The notes beneath the pieces are model-generated. The model made no database searches, was not told where the DNA came from, and saw only the letters and a program-made list of their open reading frames with translations. Source: Branchinecta lynchi (Eukaryota > Arthropoda > Branchiopoda > Anostraca > Branchinectidae). From it: DNA of 64,000 bases. Below, one piece after another: positions 11,501-24,479 of the stretch. Each line of letters starts with the position of its first letter. Position 1 is the stretch's first letter. Location of the stretch: the NCBI GenBank assembly GCA_023053575.1, contig JAKZAP010000181.1, forward strand, positions 1 to 64,000. The letters are read 5' to 3'. Made by a program: the position numbers and the translations under genes.

Positions 11501-14500
11501 AACATTGGATACTTGGATCCCTAGATATATGTATTTCTCCCAGCAAAATTGCGAAAAATTCAAGAAATTATTTAAATTTTCGTTGCGAGTAATGCAGCAA
11601 ATTCAAAATTTGGTAGCGGATTACCTTGGAACTTTAGTAGAAGATTAGGCTTAAAATTGCGCATCTAATGAGATATTCCCGATTAACATTCGATACTTGG
11701 ATCGCTAGATATATGTATTTCCCCGGCAAATATGGCAACAAATTCAAGAAATTATTTAAATTTTCGTTGCGAGTCCAGCTGTAGATTCAACAGATGTGAA
11801 CTGACGACCTTGGAAATTTAATAGAAGATTAAGCTTGAAACTGCGCATCAAATGAGATATTGCCGAATAACATTGGATACTTGGATCCCTAGATATACGT
11901 ATTTCTCCCAGCAAGATTGCGACAAATTCAAGAAATTATTTAAATTTTCGTTGCGAGTAATGCAGCAAATTCAAAATTTGGTAGCGGATTACCTTGGAAC
12001 TTTAGTAGAAGATTAGGCTTAAAATTGCGCATCTAATGAGATATTCCCAAATAACATTCGATACTTGGATCGCTAGATATATGTATTTCCCCGGCAAATA
12101 TGGCAACAAATTCAAGAAATTATTTAACTTTTCGTTGCGAGTCCAGCTGTAGACCCGATGAAAAATTTTGTAGCGTGCGTAGTAGTATGGTAGTAGTACG
12201 AAAAAGTCGCATGTAATACTATGTCAATATTCAGCTTTCAGAGTACCGTGTTGGTTGGGAAAACGTCGTATGTTATCCGGGATTATCTAATCCGGATGCA
12301 AATATTACGCTTAATCTACCGTTAAAATTTCAAGTTGCTCAGCCTATAACTTTTGACTCTACAGCAAAGCTTTTGCTAAGAGGCCGCTAATCTCGAGCAC
12401 GCATCCTTTGCGTGCTGAAAAAATTTTAAACTTTAATTTTTTTAAATAAATAAGATATGACTAGAAAGAGCGCAAAAAAATAGATAAAATGGTGTGTTTT
12501 TTGTGAAGATCCGTAGCAATCTTGAATATTTTTTAAAGCGTTGAAGTTGGAAAATAATAATAAACACGTGATTATAATTATTTTATTCTGAAGCGGGTTT
12601 GGTTCGAAAAAGCATAAAAAGTTGTACAAGTGTACCGAGTTTCATTAAGATAGAATAAAATCTGTGTAAATACCTTCGAAAAGACCCGTGGAAATACCTG
12701 CGTTTTTTCCAACTTCAACGCTTTAAAAAGTATCCAAGAATGCCTAGGATCTTCACAAGAAAAACACATTTCGATCTATTTTTTTGCGCGTTATCTAATC
12801 ATATCTTATTTATTATAAAAATTTAAAGTTTAAGATTTTCTCCAGCTGCGCACGAATGTCCACGCAAAGGATGCGTGCTCAAAACCTGCACTTCCAGGTT
12901 ACTCGGGATTCTACTGGCACTTATACCATCTTATACAACTTTTTATTTTTATCGATTCATATATAATTCGTTATAAAAAGTCAAAGAATAAAGATTTTCA
13001 CATCTCTCCATTCGTGTCTCATTTGTGTAACTGTGCTTCCGATTCTTCAGATTGCACAGACATGATAAGACCTCCTTAAAGCACTCCACGCAGTCATTTC
13101 ATTAAAGCACTCCTCGCAGACATTTCCTTAAAGCACTCCTTGCAGGTATTTCCTTAAAGCACTCCATGCAGGTATTTCGTTAAAGCACTCTACACAGGTT
13201 TCACTCTAAAGCACTCCACACAGGTTTAACCTTAAAGCACTAAAAACGAGAATTTCCTTAAAGCTCTTCACACAGGCATCTCCATAAAGTAATCCACACA
13301 AATTTAACCTTAAAACAAAACACACAGGTATCTCATTAAATGCTCCACAAAGCCGTGAACAATCGTGCGTAGCTGGGGGACCCGATGAAAAATTTGTAGC
13401 GTACGTAGTAGTATGGTAGTAGTACGAAAAAGTCGCATGTAATACTATGTCAATATTCAGCTTTCAGAGTACCGTGTTGGATGGGAAAACGTCGTATGTT
13501 ATCCGGGATTATCTAATCCGGATGCAAATATTACGCTTAATCTACCGTTAAAATTTCAAGTTGCTCAGCCTATAACTTTTGACTCTACAGCAAAGCTTTT
13601 GCTAAGAGGCCGCTGATCTCGAGCACGCATCCTTTGCGTGCTGAAAAAATCTTAAAATTAATTTTTTAAAATAAATAAGATATGACTAAAAAGAGCCCAA
13701 AAAAATAGATAAAACGGTGTGTTTTTTGTAAAGATCCGTAGCAATCTTGAATATTTTTTAAAGCGTTGAAGTTGGAAAATAATAATAAACACGTGATTAT
13801 AATTAGTTTATTCTGAAGCGGGATTGGTTCGAAAAAGCATAAAAATGTGTACAAGTGTACCAAGTTTCATTAAGATAGAATAAAATGTGTGTAAATACCT
13901 GCGAAAAGACCCGTGGAAATACCTGCGTTTTTTCCAACTTCAACGCTTTAAAAAGTATCCAAGAATGCCTAGAATCTTCACAAGAAAAACACATTTCGAT
14001 CTATTTTTTTGCGCGTTATCTAATCATATCTTATTTATTATAAAAATTTAAAGTTTAAGATTTTCTCCAGCTACGCACGAATGTCCACGCAAAGGATGCG
14101 TGCTCAAAACCTGCACTTCCAGGTTACTCGGGATTCTACTGGCACTTATACCATCTTATACAACTTTTTATTTTTATCGATTCATATATAATTCGTTATA
14201 AAAAGTCAAAGAATAAAGATTTTCACATCTCTCCATTCGTCTCTCATTTGTGTAACTGTGCTTCCGATTCTTCAGATTGCACAGACATGATAAGACCTCC
14301 TTAAAGCACTCCACGCAGTCATTTCATTAAAGCACTCCTCGCAGACATTTCCTTAAAGCACTCCTCGCAGGTATTTCCTTAAAGCACTCCACACAGGTAT
14401 CTCCTTAAGGCATTCCACATAGGTATCTCCTTAAAATACTACACACAGGCATCTCATTAAATGCTCTACAAAGCTGGCTCCTTAAAGAACTCCGATCAGG

Positions 14501-15763
14501 CATCCTTTGAGGAAATGCTGTATTAGGGGCTTTAAGGATACACCTGTGTTTAGTGCTTTAAGGAAGAACCTGCGTTTTTTCAACTTCAACGCTTTAAAAA
14601 GTATCCAAGAATGCCTTGGATCTTCACAAGAAACACACCATTCGATCTATTTTTTCGCGCTCTATTTGATCATATCTTCTTTATTTAAAAAAAATTAAGG
14701 TTTAAGATTTTCTTCGGTAGATCCCCAAGCTACGCAGGAATGTTCACGCAAAGGATTCTTGGTTGTAGTGCTTTAAGGAGATATCTTTTTGGAGTATTTA
14801 ATGAGATACCTGTGTGTAGTGTTTTAAAGTGAAACCTGTTTGTGGTGTGCTTTAAGGAGATACCTGTGTGAAGAGCTTTAAGGAAATTCCTTTTATTAGT
14901 GCTTTAAGGCGAAACATGTGTGGAGTGCTTTAGAGTGAAACCTGTGTGGAGTGCTTTAAGGAAATACCTGCAAGGAGTGATTTAAGGCAAATGCCTGCGT
15001 GGAGTGCTTTAAGGAGGAGTTGAGTTCCTTAAGGAGATATCTGTGTGAGGTGCTTTAGCCAATGATCAAATCAACAGTCTAATTATCACTAAAGCAGTCG
15101 AGTTGTAACTGATCTTTGCGGAATATCACCTAAAAACAAAAATAATGATATTTTCTCTCTAAACTCAACTGTTAGGTTGTTGGCCTAACAACTCAACTGT
15201 TGAGTTCCAACTCAACCTTTTAGTAAAGATGTGTATTTTATCTCCTTAATAACCAACTCTCCCCTATCTCCTTAAAGCACCCCAATCAGGCATCCTTTGC
15301 GTGAACAATCGTGCGTAGCTGGGCGATGGACTGAAGAAAATCTTAAAATATAACTTTTTAAAATAAAGAAAGTATGATTAGATAGAGTGCGAAAAACTAG
15401 ATCGAATGGTGTGTTTCTTGTGAAGGTCCAAGGCATTCTTGGATACTTTTGAAAGCGTTGAAGCTGGAAAAAAGCAGGTATTTTCTTAAAGCACTTCACA
15501 CAGGAGTATCCTTAAAGCACCTCACAAAGGTATCTCCTTAAAGAACACAACTCCTCCTTAAAGCACTCCACACAGGTGTCTCATTAAATGCTAAATGCTC
15601 TTATTAAATAGGAATGCCTTGGATCTTCACAAGAAACACACCATTCGATCTAGTTTTTCGCACTCTATCTAATCATACTTTACATATTTTAAAAAGTTAA
15701 AGTTTAAGATTTTCTTCAGTCCATCCCCCAGCTACGCACGAATGTTCACGCGAAGGATGCCTG
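8561..15763. repeat. Satellite block A2
   Basis: Second copy of block A1, beginning with the same ATTGGGGTGCTTTAAGGAGA. It carries two more 368-bp type C units (10700-12152), type P modules at 12153-12420 and 13380-13646, and lacks the 2.08-kb duplication of A1. It ends in a ~500-bp hairpin unit (15276-15780) that leads into the 1.12-kb array. No gene is seen. Confidence 0.9.
10700..12152. repeat. 185/368-bp satellite (type C), four higher-order units
   Basis: Expanded counterpart of 2140-2852. The extra ~740 bp relative to A1 equals two ~368-bp units inserted between about 11400 and 12140. Neighbouring units differ at few positions, consistent with recent unequal exchange. Confidence 0.85.
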
Positions 15764-18700
15764 ATTGGGGTGCTTTAAGGAGATAGGGGAGAATTTGCTA
15801 TTGGTGAAACATGTCGTGTGGAGTGCTTTAGAATGAATCCTGTGTGGAGTGCTTGAAGGAAATACCTGTGTGGAGTGCTTTAAGGAAATACCTGCGAGGA
15901 GTGCTTTAAGGAAATGACTGCGTGGAGTGCTTTAAGGAGGACTTGAGTTCTTTAAGGAGATATCTGTGTGAGGAGCTTTAGTCAATGATTAAATAATAAT
16001 CTAATTATAACTGAAACAGTCGAGTTGTAACTGATCTTTGCGGAATATCACCTAAAAACAAAAATAATGATATTTTCTCTTTAAACTCAACTGTTAGATT
16101 GTTAGCTTAACAACTCAACTGTTGAGTTCCAACTCAACCTTTGAGTAAAGATGTGCGGTTTAAAGAGTTTAGGAGCTGTCAAGTATTAAATCAACAGTCT
16201 AATTATAACTGAAACAGTCGAGTTGTAACTAATTTTTGCGGAATATCACATAAAAAGAAAAATAAGAATATTTTCTCTTTAAACTCAACTGTTAGGTTGT
16301 TAGCTTAACAACTCAACTGTTGAGTTCCAACTCAACCTTTGAGTAAAGATGTGCGGTTTAAAGAGTTTAGGAGCTGTCAAGTATTAAATCAACAGTCTAA
16401 TTATAACTGAAACAGTCGAGTTGTAACTAATTTTTGCGGAATATGACATAAAAAGAAAAATAAGAATATTTTCTCTTTAAACTCAACTGTTAGGTTGTTA
16501 GCCTAACAACTCAACTGTTGAGTTCTAACTCAACCTTTGAGTAAAGATGTGTATTTTATCTCCTTAATAACCAACTCTCCCCTATCTCCTTAAAGCACCC
16601 CAATCAGGCATCCTTTGCGTGAACAATCGTGCGTAGCTGGGCGATGGACTGAAGAAAATCTTAAAATATAACTTTTTAAAATAAAGAAAGTATGATTAGA
16701 TAGAGTGCGAAAAACTAGATCGAATGGTGTGTTTCTTGTGAAGGTCCAAGGCATTCTTGGATACTTTTGAAAGCGTTGAAGCTGGAAAAAAGCAGGTATT
16801 TTCTTAAAGCACTCCACACAGGAGTATCCTTAAAGCACCTCACAAAAGTATCTCCTTAAAGAACACAACTCCTCCTTAAAGCACTCCACACAGGTGAGAA
16901 ATGCTAAATGCTCTTATTAAATAGGAATGCCTTGGATCTTCACAAGAAACACACCATTCGATCTAGTTTTTCGCACTCTATCTAATCATACTTTACATAT
17001 TTTAAAAAGTTAAAGTTTAAGATTTTCTTCAGTCCATCCCCCAACTACGCACGAATGTTCACGCGAAGGATGCCTGATTGGGGTGCTTTAAGGAGATAGG
17101 GGAGAATTTGCTATTGGTGAAACATGTCGTGTGGAGTGCTTTAGAATGAATCCTGTGTGGAGTGCTTGAAGGAAATACCTGTGTGGAGTGCTTTAAGGAA
17201 ATACCTGCGAGGAGTGCTTTAAGGAAATGACTGCGTGGAGTGCTTTAAGGAGGACTTGAGTTCTTTAAGGAGATACCTGTGTGAGGAGCTTTAGTCAATG
17301 ATTAAATAATAATCTAATTATAACTGAAACAGTCGAGTTGTAACTGATCTTTGCGGAATATCACCTAAAAACAAAAATAATGATATTTTCTCTTTAAACT
17401 CAACTGTTAGATTGTTAGCTTAACAACTCAACTGTTGAGTTCCAACTCAACCTTTGAGTAAAGATGTGCGGTTTAAAGAGTTTAGGAGCTGTCAAGTATT
17501 AAATCAACAGTCTAATTATAACTGAAACAGTCGAGTTGTAACTAATTTTTGCGGAATATGACATAAAAAGAAAAATAAGAATATTTTCTCTTTAAACTCA
17601 ACTGTTAGGTTGTTAGCCTAACAACTCAACTGTTGAGTTCTAACTCAACCTTTGAGTAAAGATGTGTATTTTATCTCCTTAATAACCAACTCTCCCCTAT
17701 CTCCTTAAAGCACCCCAATCAGGCATCCTTTGCGTGAACAATCGTGCGTAGCTGGGCGATGGACTGAAGAAAATCTTAAAATATAACTTTTTAAAATAAA
17801 GAAAGTATGATTAGATAAAGTGCGAAAAACTAGATCGAATGGTGTGTTTCTTGTGAAGGTCCAAGGCATTCTTGGATACTTTTGAAAGCGTTGAAGTTGG
17901 AAAAAAAGCAGGTATTTTCTTAAAGCACTCCACACAGGAGTATCCTTAAAGCACCTCACAAAGGTATCTCCTTAAAGAACACAACTCCTCCTTAAAGCAC
18001 TCCACACAGGTGTCTCATTAAATGCTAAATGCTCTTATTAAATAGGAATGCCTTGGATCTTCACAAGAAACACACCGTTCGATCTAGTTTTTCGCTCTCT
18101 ATCTAATCATACTTTACATATTTCAAAAAGTTAAAGTTTAAGATTTTCTTCAGTCCATCCCCCAGCTACGCACGAATGTTCACGCGAAGGATGCCTGATT
18201 GGGGTGCTTTAAGGAGACCGGGGAGAATTTGCTATTGGTGAAACATGTCGTGTGGAGTGCTTTAGAATGAATCCTGTGTGGAGTGCTTGAAGGAAATACC
18301 TGTGTGGAGTGGTTTAAGGAAATACCTGCGAGGAGTGCTTTAAGGAAATGACTGCGTGGAGTGCTTTAAGGAGGACTTGAGTTCTTTAAGGAGATACCTG
18401 TGTGAGGAGCTTTAGTCAATGATTAAATAATAATCTAATTATAACTGAAACAGTCGAGTTGTAACTGATCTTTGCGGAATATCACCTAAAAACAAAAATA
18501 ATGATATTTTCTCTTTAAACTCAACTGTTAGATTGTTAGCTTAACAACTCAACTGTTGAGTTCCAACTCAACCTTTGAGTAAAGATGTGCGGTTTAAAGA
18601 GTTTAGGAGCTGTCAAGTATTAAATCAACAGTCTAATTATAACTGAAACAGTCGAGTTGTAACTAATTTTTGCGGAATATGACATAAAAAGAAAAATAAG

Positions 18701-20148
18701 AATATTTTCTCTTTAAACTCAACTGTTAGGTTGTTAGCCTAACAACTCAACTGTTGAGTTCTAACTCAACCTTTGAGTAAAGATGTGTATTTTATCTCCT
18801 TAATAACCAACTCTCCCCTATCTCCTTAAAGCACCCCAATCAGGCATCCTTTGCGTGAACAATCGTGCGTAGCTGGGCGATGGACTGAAGAAAATCTTAA
18901 AATATAACTTTTTAAAATAAAGAAAGTATGATTAGATAAAGTGCGAAAAACTAGATCGAATGGTGTGTTTCTTGTGAAGGTCCAAGGCATTCTTGGATAC
19001 TTTTGAAAGCGTTGAAGTTGGAAAAAAAGCAGGTATTTTCTTAAAGCACTCCACACAGGAGTATCCTTAAAGCACCTCACAAAGGTATCTCCTTAAAGAA
19101 CACAACTCCTCCTTAAAGCACTCCACACAGGTGTCTCATTAAATGCTAAATGCTCTTATTAAATAGGAATGCCTTGGATCTTCACAAGAAACACACCATT
19201 CGATCTAGTTTTTCGCACTCTATCTAATCATACTTTAAATATTTTAAAAAGTTAAAGTTTAAGATTTTCTTCAGTCCATCCCCCAGCTACGCACGAATGT
19301 TCACGCGAAGGATGCCTGATTGGGGTGCTTTAAGGAGACCGGGGAGAATTTGCTATTGGTGAAACATGTCGTGTGGAGTGCTTTAGAATGAATCCTGTGT
19401 GGAGTGCTTGAAGGAAATACCTGTGTGGAGTGCTTTAAGGAAATACCTGCGAGGAGTGCTTTAAGGAAATGACTGCGTGGAGTGCTTTAAGGAGGACTTG
19501 AGTTCTTTAAGGAGATACCTGTGTGAGGAGCTTTAGTCAATGATTAAATAATAATCTAATTATAAATGAAAAAGTCGAGTTGTAACTGATCTTTGCGGAA
19601 TATCACCTAAAAACAAAAATAATGATATTTTCTCTTTAAACTCAACTGTTAGATTGTTAGCTTAACAACTCAACTGTTGAGTTCCAACTCAACCTTTGAG
19701 TAAAGATGTGCGGTTTAAAGAGTTTAGGAGCTGTCAAGTATTAAATCAACAGTCTAATTATAACTGAAACAGTCGAGTTGTAACTAATTTTTGCGGAATA
19801 TGACATAAAAAGAAAAATAAGAATATTTTCTCTTTAAACTCAACTGTTAGGTTGTTAGCTTAACAACTCAACTGTTGAGTTCCAACTCAACCTTTGAGTA
19901 AAGATGTGCGGTTTAAAGAGTTTAGGAGCTGTCAAGTATTAAATCAACAGTCTAATTATAACTGAAACAGTCGAGTTGTAACTAATTTTTGCGGAATATG
20001 ACATAAAAAGAAAAATAAGAATATTTTCTCTTTAAACTCAACTGTTAGGTTGTTAGCCTAACAACTCAACTGTTGAGTTCTAACTCAACCTTTGAGTAAA
20101 GATGTGTATTTTATCTCCTTAATAACCAACTCTCCCCTATCTCCTTAA
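15764..20148. repeat. Tandem ~1.12-kb higher-order array (type D)
   Basis: Units begin ATTGGGGTGCTTTAAGGAG at 15764, 17077, 18198 and 19319, giving lengths of 1313, 1121 and 1121 bp. The 1313-bp unit has one extra ~195-bp type B subunit. Each unit contains a minisatellite run, two or three type B units and one ~500-bp hairpin. The fourth unit is interrupted at 20148 by the TTAA-flanked element and resumes at 30318. Confidence 0.9.
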
Positions 20149-20166
20149 AGGGGAACTCCAGAATTA
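20149..20166 (+). repeat. Left terminal inverted repeat
   Basis: AGGGGAACTCCAGAATTA immediately follows the TTAA at 20145-20148. It matches the reverse complement of 30300-30317 except at position 4 (G versus T). Confidence 0.9.
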
Positions 20167-20287
20167 GACCTAAAATTCGTCAGAGACCCACAATGGGTCA
20201 AGGGAATCCATTGCCGAAGTCCCGTGCTGGCGCATCAATTATTACCGGAGAAAACGGCGAAAAAAATAGTCTTGGTTGGCAACCCTG

Positions 20288-20512
20288 CTAGGTCCACTTG
20301 GCAGTCTTGCGGGAACGATTTTGGCGACAAATTTGAAGTTCGACAACGTGTGATGTTTGCTGATAATTAGAAGTCGTATTGGTATTCTCACTACCAAGGT
20401 AATCACACAACCGGACTGAGTGAATCCCCAGATGAGCTGACTTCACCTTGACTTCTGTCACCCTCCTCATTGTTCTGGCACCTTTTTTACAAGGTTGTTT
20501 GAGACTCTGTGT
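20288..20512 (-). pseudogene. Unassigned short reading frame near left end of the TTAA element
   Basis: An open frame of about 75 codons reads leftwards and stops at 20288, just inside the left terminal repeat. Its product is hydrophilic, with a basic tail (QNRSRKTAKWT). The frame is preceded by a stop and has no convincing start, so if real it would be a terminal exon. Its orientation matches the THAP remains at the other end, which fits a C-terminal transposase exon, but I recognise no family motif and chance is possible. Confidence 0.25.
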
Positions 20513-20686
20513 TTATATTTATTTCACTGTAGTCACTCTCAACCTTGTGGTTAAGGCCCAACATTCAGCGCACCATACCTACCCATTGCCTATCCTATTC
20601 ATCGGCGTTCTTTGACCCCAACACCCAGGGGTAGCTGCCAGTGGAAACACTGGAAATTATGGTAAGCAGTTTTGGTCTCTCACCTA

Positions 20687-21291
20687 CACTGTAAAAAGTT
20701 TCTGTGAATAGCTGCGTTCGTTGCACTCCAGGCTGTCTCTGGTGTTTAGTCACCAGTGTCGGGTTCTTCCCTTAAAACGCGTTCTTTTAGTTCACCTGTG
20801 AGTTGATGAAAACCGGCGAACTCCTAACTGCAGCAGGGCTCACCTGGGGCTCACAAGCAGGTTCTGGTTAGTCCGCATCGGTGAGATAAAACCGGACACT
20901 GATTAGTTCAAAAATGGGTTATAAGACTAGTGAGAAGTCACCAGTGGATGCAAAAACGGCTTGTAAGAAAAACCGGAGACCACTGGTGAGAACTCCCGTG
21001 ACAAAGAACGCAGCTAATAAGGATCCAGTATTTGCTACTGGGAATAATCTTATCTCTATTTTTTATTTATTTATGACCTGCTTTTTGCGTAACAGCAGAG
21101 TATGAATAAAACACAAAAGTAAAATATACATATTAGAACACTTAAACAAAACAATGTAAATAAACACGACAATATTCTTTTCGTATAAATAAAAATTATT
21201 GTGATAAAATCAATCCGAATTAGGGATGATCTTATCTCAATAAAGGCAAGATTGATCCTAGTATCAAATACTGCAATTTTTTTTTACAGTG
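20687..21291. mobile_element. 605-bp MITE-like element with TA duplication
   Basis: CACTGTAAAAA (20687-20697) and TTTTTACAGTG (21281-21291) are perfect 11-bp inverted termini, flanked by TA on both sides (20685-20686 and 21292-21293). A second, imperfect inverted pair lies inside (CAGTATTTGCTACTGGGA near 21027 against 21247-21274). No transposase frame is present, so this is a non-autonomous element. The TA duplication suits the Tc1/mariner class. It is nested in the larger TTAA element. Confidence 0.65.
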
Positions 21292-21293
21292 TA

Positions 21294-21711
21294 CTCTCTC
21301 GAAACTTTGATCTTTTTAAGCAGCTGATGACATGAAATGACACCTCTGCTCTCTAAAAATGAAGCCCCTGATCACATTAAGAATGAAAAAAATGATTCGC
21401 GAAGAGCCTGGAAGGAAAATAAAATAGATAACTCTTGAAAACACAATATAAAACACCAAAAGGAGAAAACTCTTTTCAAAAAAAAAAAAAATAACGATGC
21501 TACATAGCCTACCTGAAGGAACCTCCCATACCTACAAAGGCCAGGAATGTTTTTTTTTTTATCGAGGAACAAATCAGATCGTTCACTCCCGTTGATTCTC
21601 ACCAAAAGTTAGTGTTTTAAATTTCTTTTAAATCTTTCAGCTTAAAACATCAACCCACTAAATGAAACACATCCTCCCCATGTGAACCACACATATGCCG
21701 AAACTAAGGAC
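21294..21711. other. No recognised feature
   Basis: A-rich sequence with an A run near 21478-21490 and a T run near 21551. The 77-codon minus-strand frame here is a low-complexity product and is not supported as a gene. Confidence 0.5.
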
Positions 21712-21890
21712 CAGAATGTAACTTAATTTTCTTGTTTCCCAACCTACTCCCAAACTTACCATCCGTTTCAGTTCCTCTTGTCTAAGCCCCTCTTAACAGT
21801 TCCCAACCAGAATGTAACTTAATTTTCTTATTTCCCAACCCACTCCCAAACTTACCATCCATTTACTCTGGACTAAGCCCCACTTTGGAA
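21712..21890 (+). repeat. Two-copy ~98-bp tandem duplication
   Basis: AGAATGTAACTTAATTTTCT followed by TTTCCCAACC and CTCCCAAACTTACCATCC occurs at about 21713 and again at about 21811, with a few substitutions. A C homopolymer of ~11 follows at 21899. Confidence 0.75.
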
Positions 21891-21909
21891 AAACAGTCCC
21901 CCCCCCCCC

Positions 21910-23380
21910 ATGCCTTTTTGGCTAAGATGTACCACTTCAAAGAAGATGAATTCAGTTCTCTACAGTTGAATCTCATGATCTTTTACAATCTGGGGCAAAT
22001 CATACTGACCACTGACCCTCTGAGAATGGGACCAAGTCTATCTAGCTGTGTAGCAGAGATTTAATAGCCTCTTTCTTGATCATTAGGAACTTTTAGTCCT
22101 CTGTAGCTACTAGTACACTGTAGTCATCAAACATTCTGTTGTGCTTTGAACCTACCACATGGTGCCCATAGGAATGTTTTGGCACCTTTGTTACAGGTTT
22201 GGGTGTAGAATTGGGGTTTTATTTACGTTGCTGGTCTCTCTAAACACTGTGGACAAACAACATTTGACAGACCATAGCGACCTAATACTTATAAGAGGAA
22301 AATCATTGCAGATAGCAATTCTCCAAGAATACAATCAGTAAAGACAACAATGGACCCTAGCGTGATGCCCTAAAAACTGGGCGACAGTTTGTGAATGATG
22401 AGCCCTTGGTAGTATTAGCATTGTGGCTCCTTGCCTCACACTACAGGGTTTAGTTGAGCTCCGACAAACATCAAGAGCTCATAAACTGTATTAGTCGACA
22501 AATTACATTTACTCAGAGAAGTAGGCCCATCTGATTATGTTACACTGCTTTAGTAACACAGCAGCATACAATAAAGACCAGACTGACTGCTTACAAAGAC
22601 ATAGATGGCAAGGAATATACTTTAATTTATGCTATGGCATACAATGAAGCATTGGAAGGAAAACTGTATTATTCTTTACTTAATCAGTTCTGAACATTCT
22701 CAACCACTAAACACTAAATGTTGTTCATTCCGGTGCATACTTCACTGATGATGACCCAATCAGCTCTTTCATTGTAACTGGCTTCCAAGGGAATATGACG
22801 AAGGTCAGGCGTTCATTATCCTGCAATTAAAAACTTCAATTAGAACGTAAATTAATGTCTGAATATAGTTGGTTGATGATGTTGTATCCCTATAGCAAAC
22901 CCATCCTCTATTTCAACTTCACAGCTCATTCTGCTTTCTTTTCTGATTAAGCTGTGGATCATTGACGCACGAAAGATATGACCGTTTTATTGACACTTAG
23001 CACACTTTGTATCTGAACTCAGTCACATCCATATTTTCATCACAACAAAAAATTTTCGGGGAAAAAAAATGCCTTTTTCACTGTCTAAATATTTCACATT
23101 TCCAAACATGGTTAAGCCAAGTGCAAGTCACAAACCTGGGATGTGAGCACTCAACTCATAACATCTACTGTACTTTTTTAGGCTACTTGTACTTCTGCAT
23201 GAAACATTTCTTATGTGGGACCATTTTGTCACACTCAGCATCCCACCAGCTAAAGCTTCATATGAATCCATCCTCTGTTCCCATCCAATACTCTGTAGCT
23301 ATGTTTGTTATGTGTTTAGTGTAAAGTTTTGCTACGTGCATTGTCTTTTTCTTGTTGATGTTGTTTTTTTCTTTTCTTTT
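21910..23380. other. Unassigned unique-looking sequence within the TTAA element
   Basis: No repeat family or conserved protein motif is recognised. Frames of 60 to 105 codons occur (for example 23007-23324), but they lack recognisable domains and overlap other frames of similar length, so none is called. Confidence 0.45.
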
Positions 23381-23559
23381 CGGGATCCAAAAAACGTAAG
23401 TGGAGGGATACCTATGACATCGCAAAAGTTGTCCGTCTGTCCGTCCGCCCGTCTGTGCGCACTGTAACTCTCGAAGGGAATGAGATATTTTGTTGAAACT
23501 TGGTGTGAGGTTGGGTCGTCGGACCAGTCGAGTTCGTAGATGGGCTTTGTAGCCCTACA

Positions 23560-24370
23560 TTTAGGGGTGGGGGAGGGAGTTCAAATTAAGGGGCAAACAA
23601 AATATTTTGAAACAGCTAATATGATGGTCGATTATGGGTAAGAAGACAAGCTGAGCACGATGGTAAAAACCATTTTGTCATCGGAAGAGTAGTTCGCCCG
23701 GAATCCGGCCAAAACAGGAAAGTTTGTTAAAAGTAAAAGTTTTATTTGAAGTTGATTAGATGTTCGATTTAAGGGTAGGAAGACATGCTGAAGACGATGG
23801 TGAAAACCATTTTCTCGACGGACAAGTAGTTCGCCCGGAATCCGGCCGAACCCGGAAAGTTTGTTAAAATTAAAAGTTTTATTTCGAGTTGGTTAGATGT
23901 TCGATTTAGGGCAAGAAGATATGCTGAACACTAATGTGAAAACAATTTTCTACCCGGACATGTAGTTCGCCCGGAATCCGGCGAAAACCGGAAAGTTGGT
24001 TAAAAGTAAAAGTTTAATTTGAAGTTGATTAAATGTGTGATTTATGGATAAATAGACATGCCGAACACGATGTTGAAAATCATTTTCTCGCCGGACAACT
24101 AGTTCGCCCGGAATCCGGCAAAACCAGGAAAATTTGTTAAAAGCAAAAGTTCGATTAGATGACAGATTAAGGGGTAAGAAGAGAGGCTGGGTCGGTATAT
24201 GACAATGGTTTTTTACCCCGGACATATAATTATTCCGGAATCTGGTTGTAACCGGATTTTTTTTCAAGTCAAACTTTTATTCAAAGTTTATTAGATGTTC
24301 TTTATAGGGATAAGGAGATACGCTGGTTTTGTTTATGTATTTTTTTTTTGCTGGACTTGTAGTTCGCTCG
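23560..24370 (+). repeat. ~136-bp tandem repeat, about six copies
   Basis: The marker AGTTCGCCCGGAATCCGG recurs at about 23691, 23828, 23964 and 24101 (spacing 136-137 bp), then in decayed form near 24226 and 24361. Each unit also has AAGTTTGTTAAAA, a TTAGATGTTCGATT block and an AAACCATTTTC block. The last units are the most diverged. Confidence 0.8.
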
Positions 24371-24444
24371 GAAATCGGCAGGAAGTCTCCGTCAGTATCG
24401 TCAAAATAGATATGACTTATAGAGGTATATCTGAACTTGGTTTT

Positions 24445-24474
24445 TATGGCACTTGAGCTTACTCAAGTGCCATA
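24445..24474. repeat. Perfect 13-bp inverted repeat
   Basis: TATGGCACTTGAG (24445-24457), loop CTTA, then CTCAAGTGCCATA (24462-24474). It sits exactly between the ~136-bp repeat array and the ~435-bp array. The half motif CAAGTGCCATAT recurs near 26013, at the far edge of the second array. Confidence 0.8.
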
Positions 24475-24479
24475 TAGCG

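Noticed and set aside
23007..23467. Plus-strand frames of 105 and 84 codons
   Set aside because: Overlapping frames without conserved features; the second reads through a GTCCGTCTGTCCGTC simple-repeat region.
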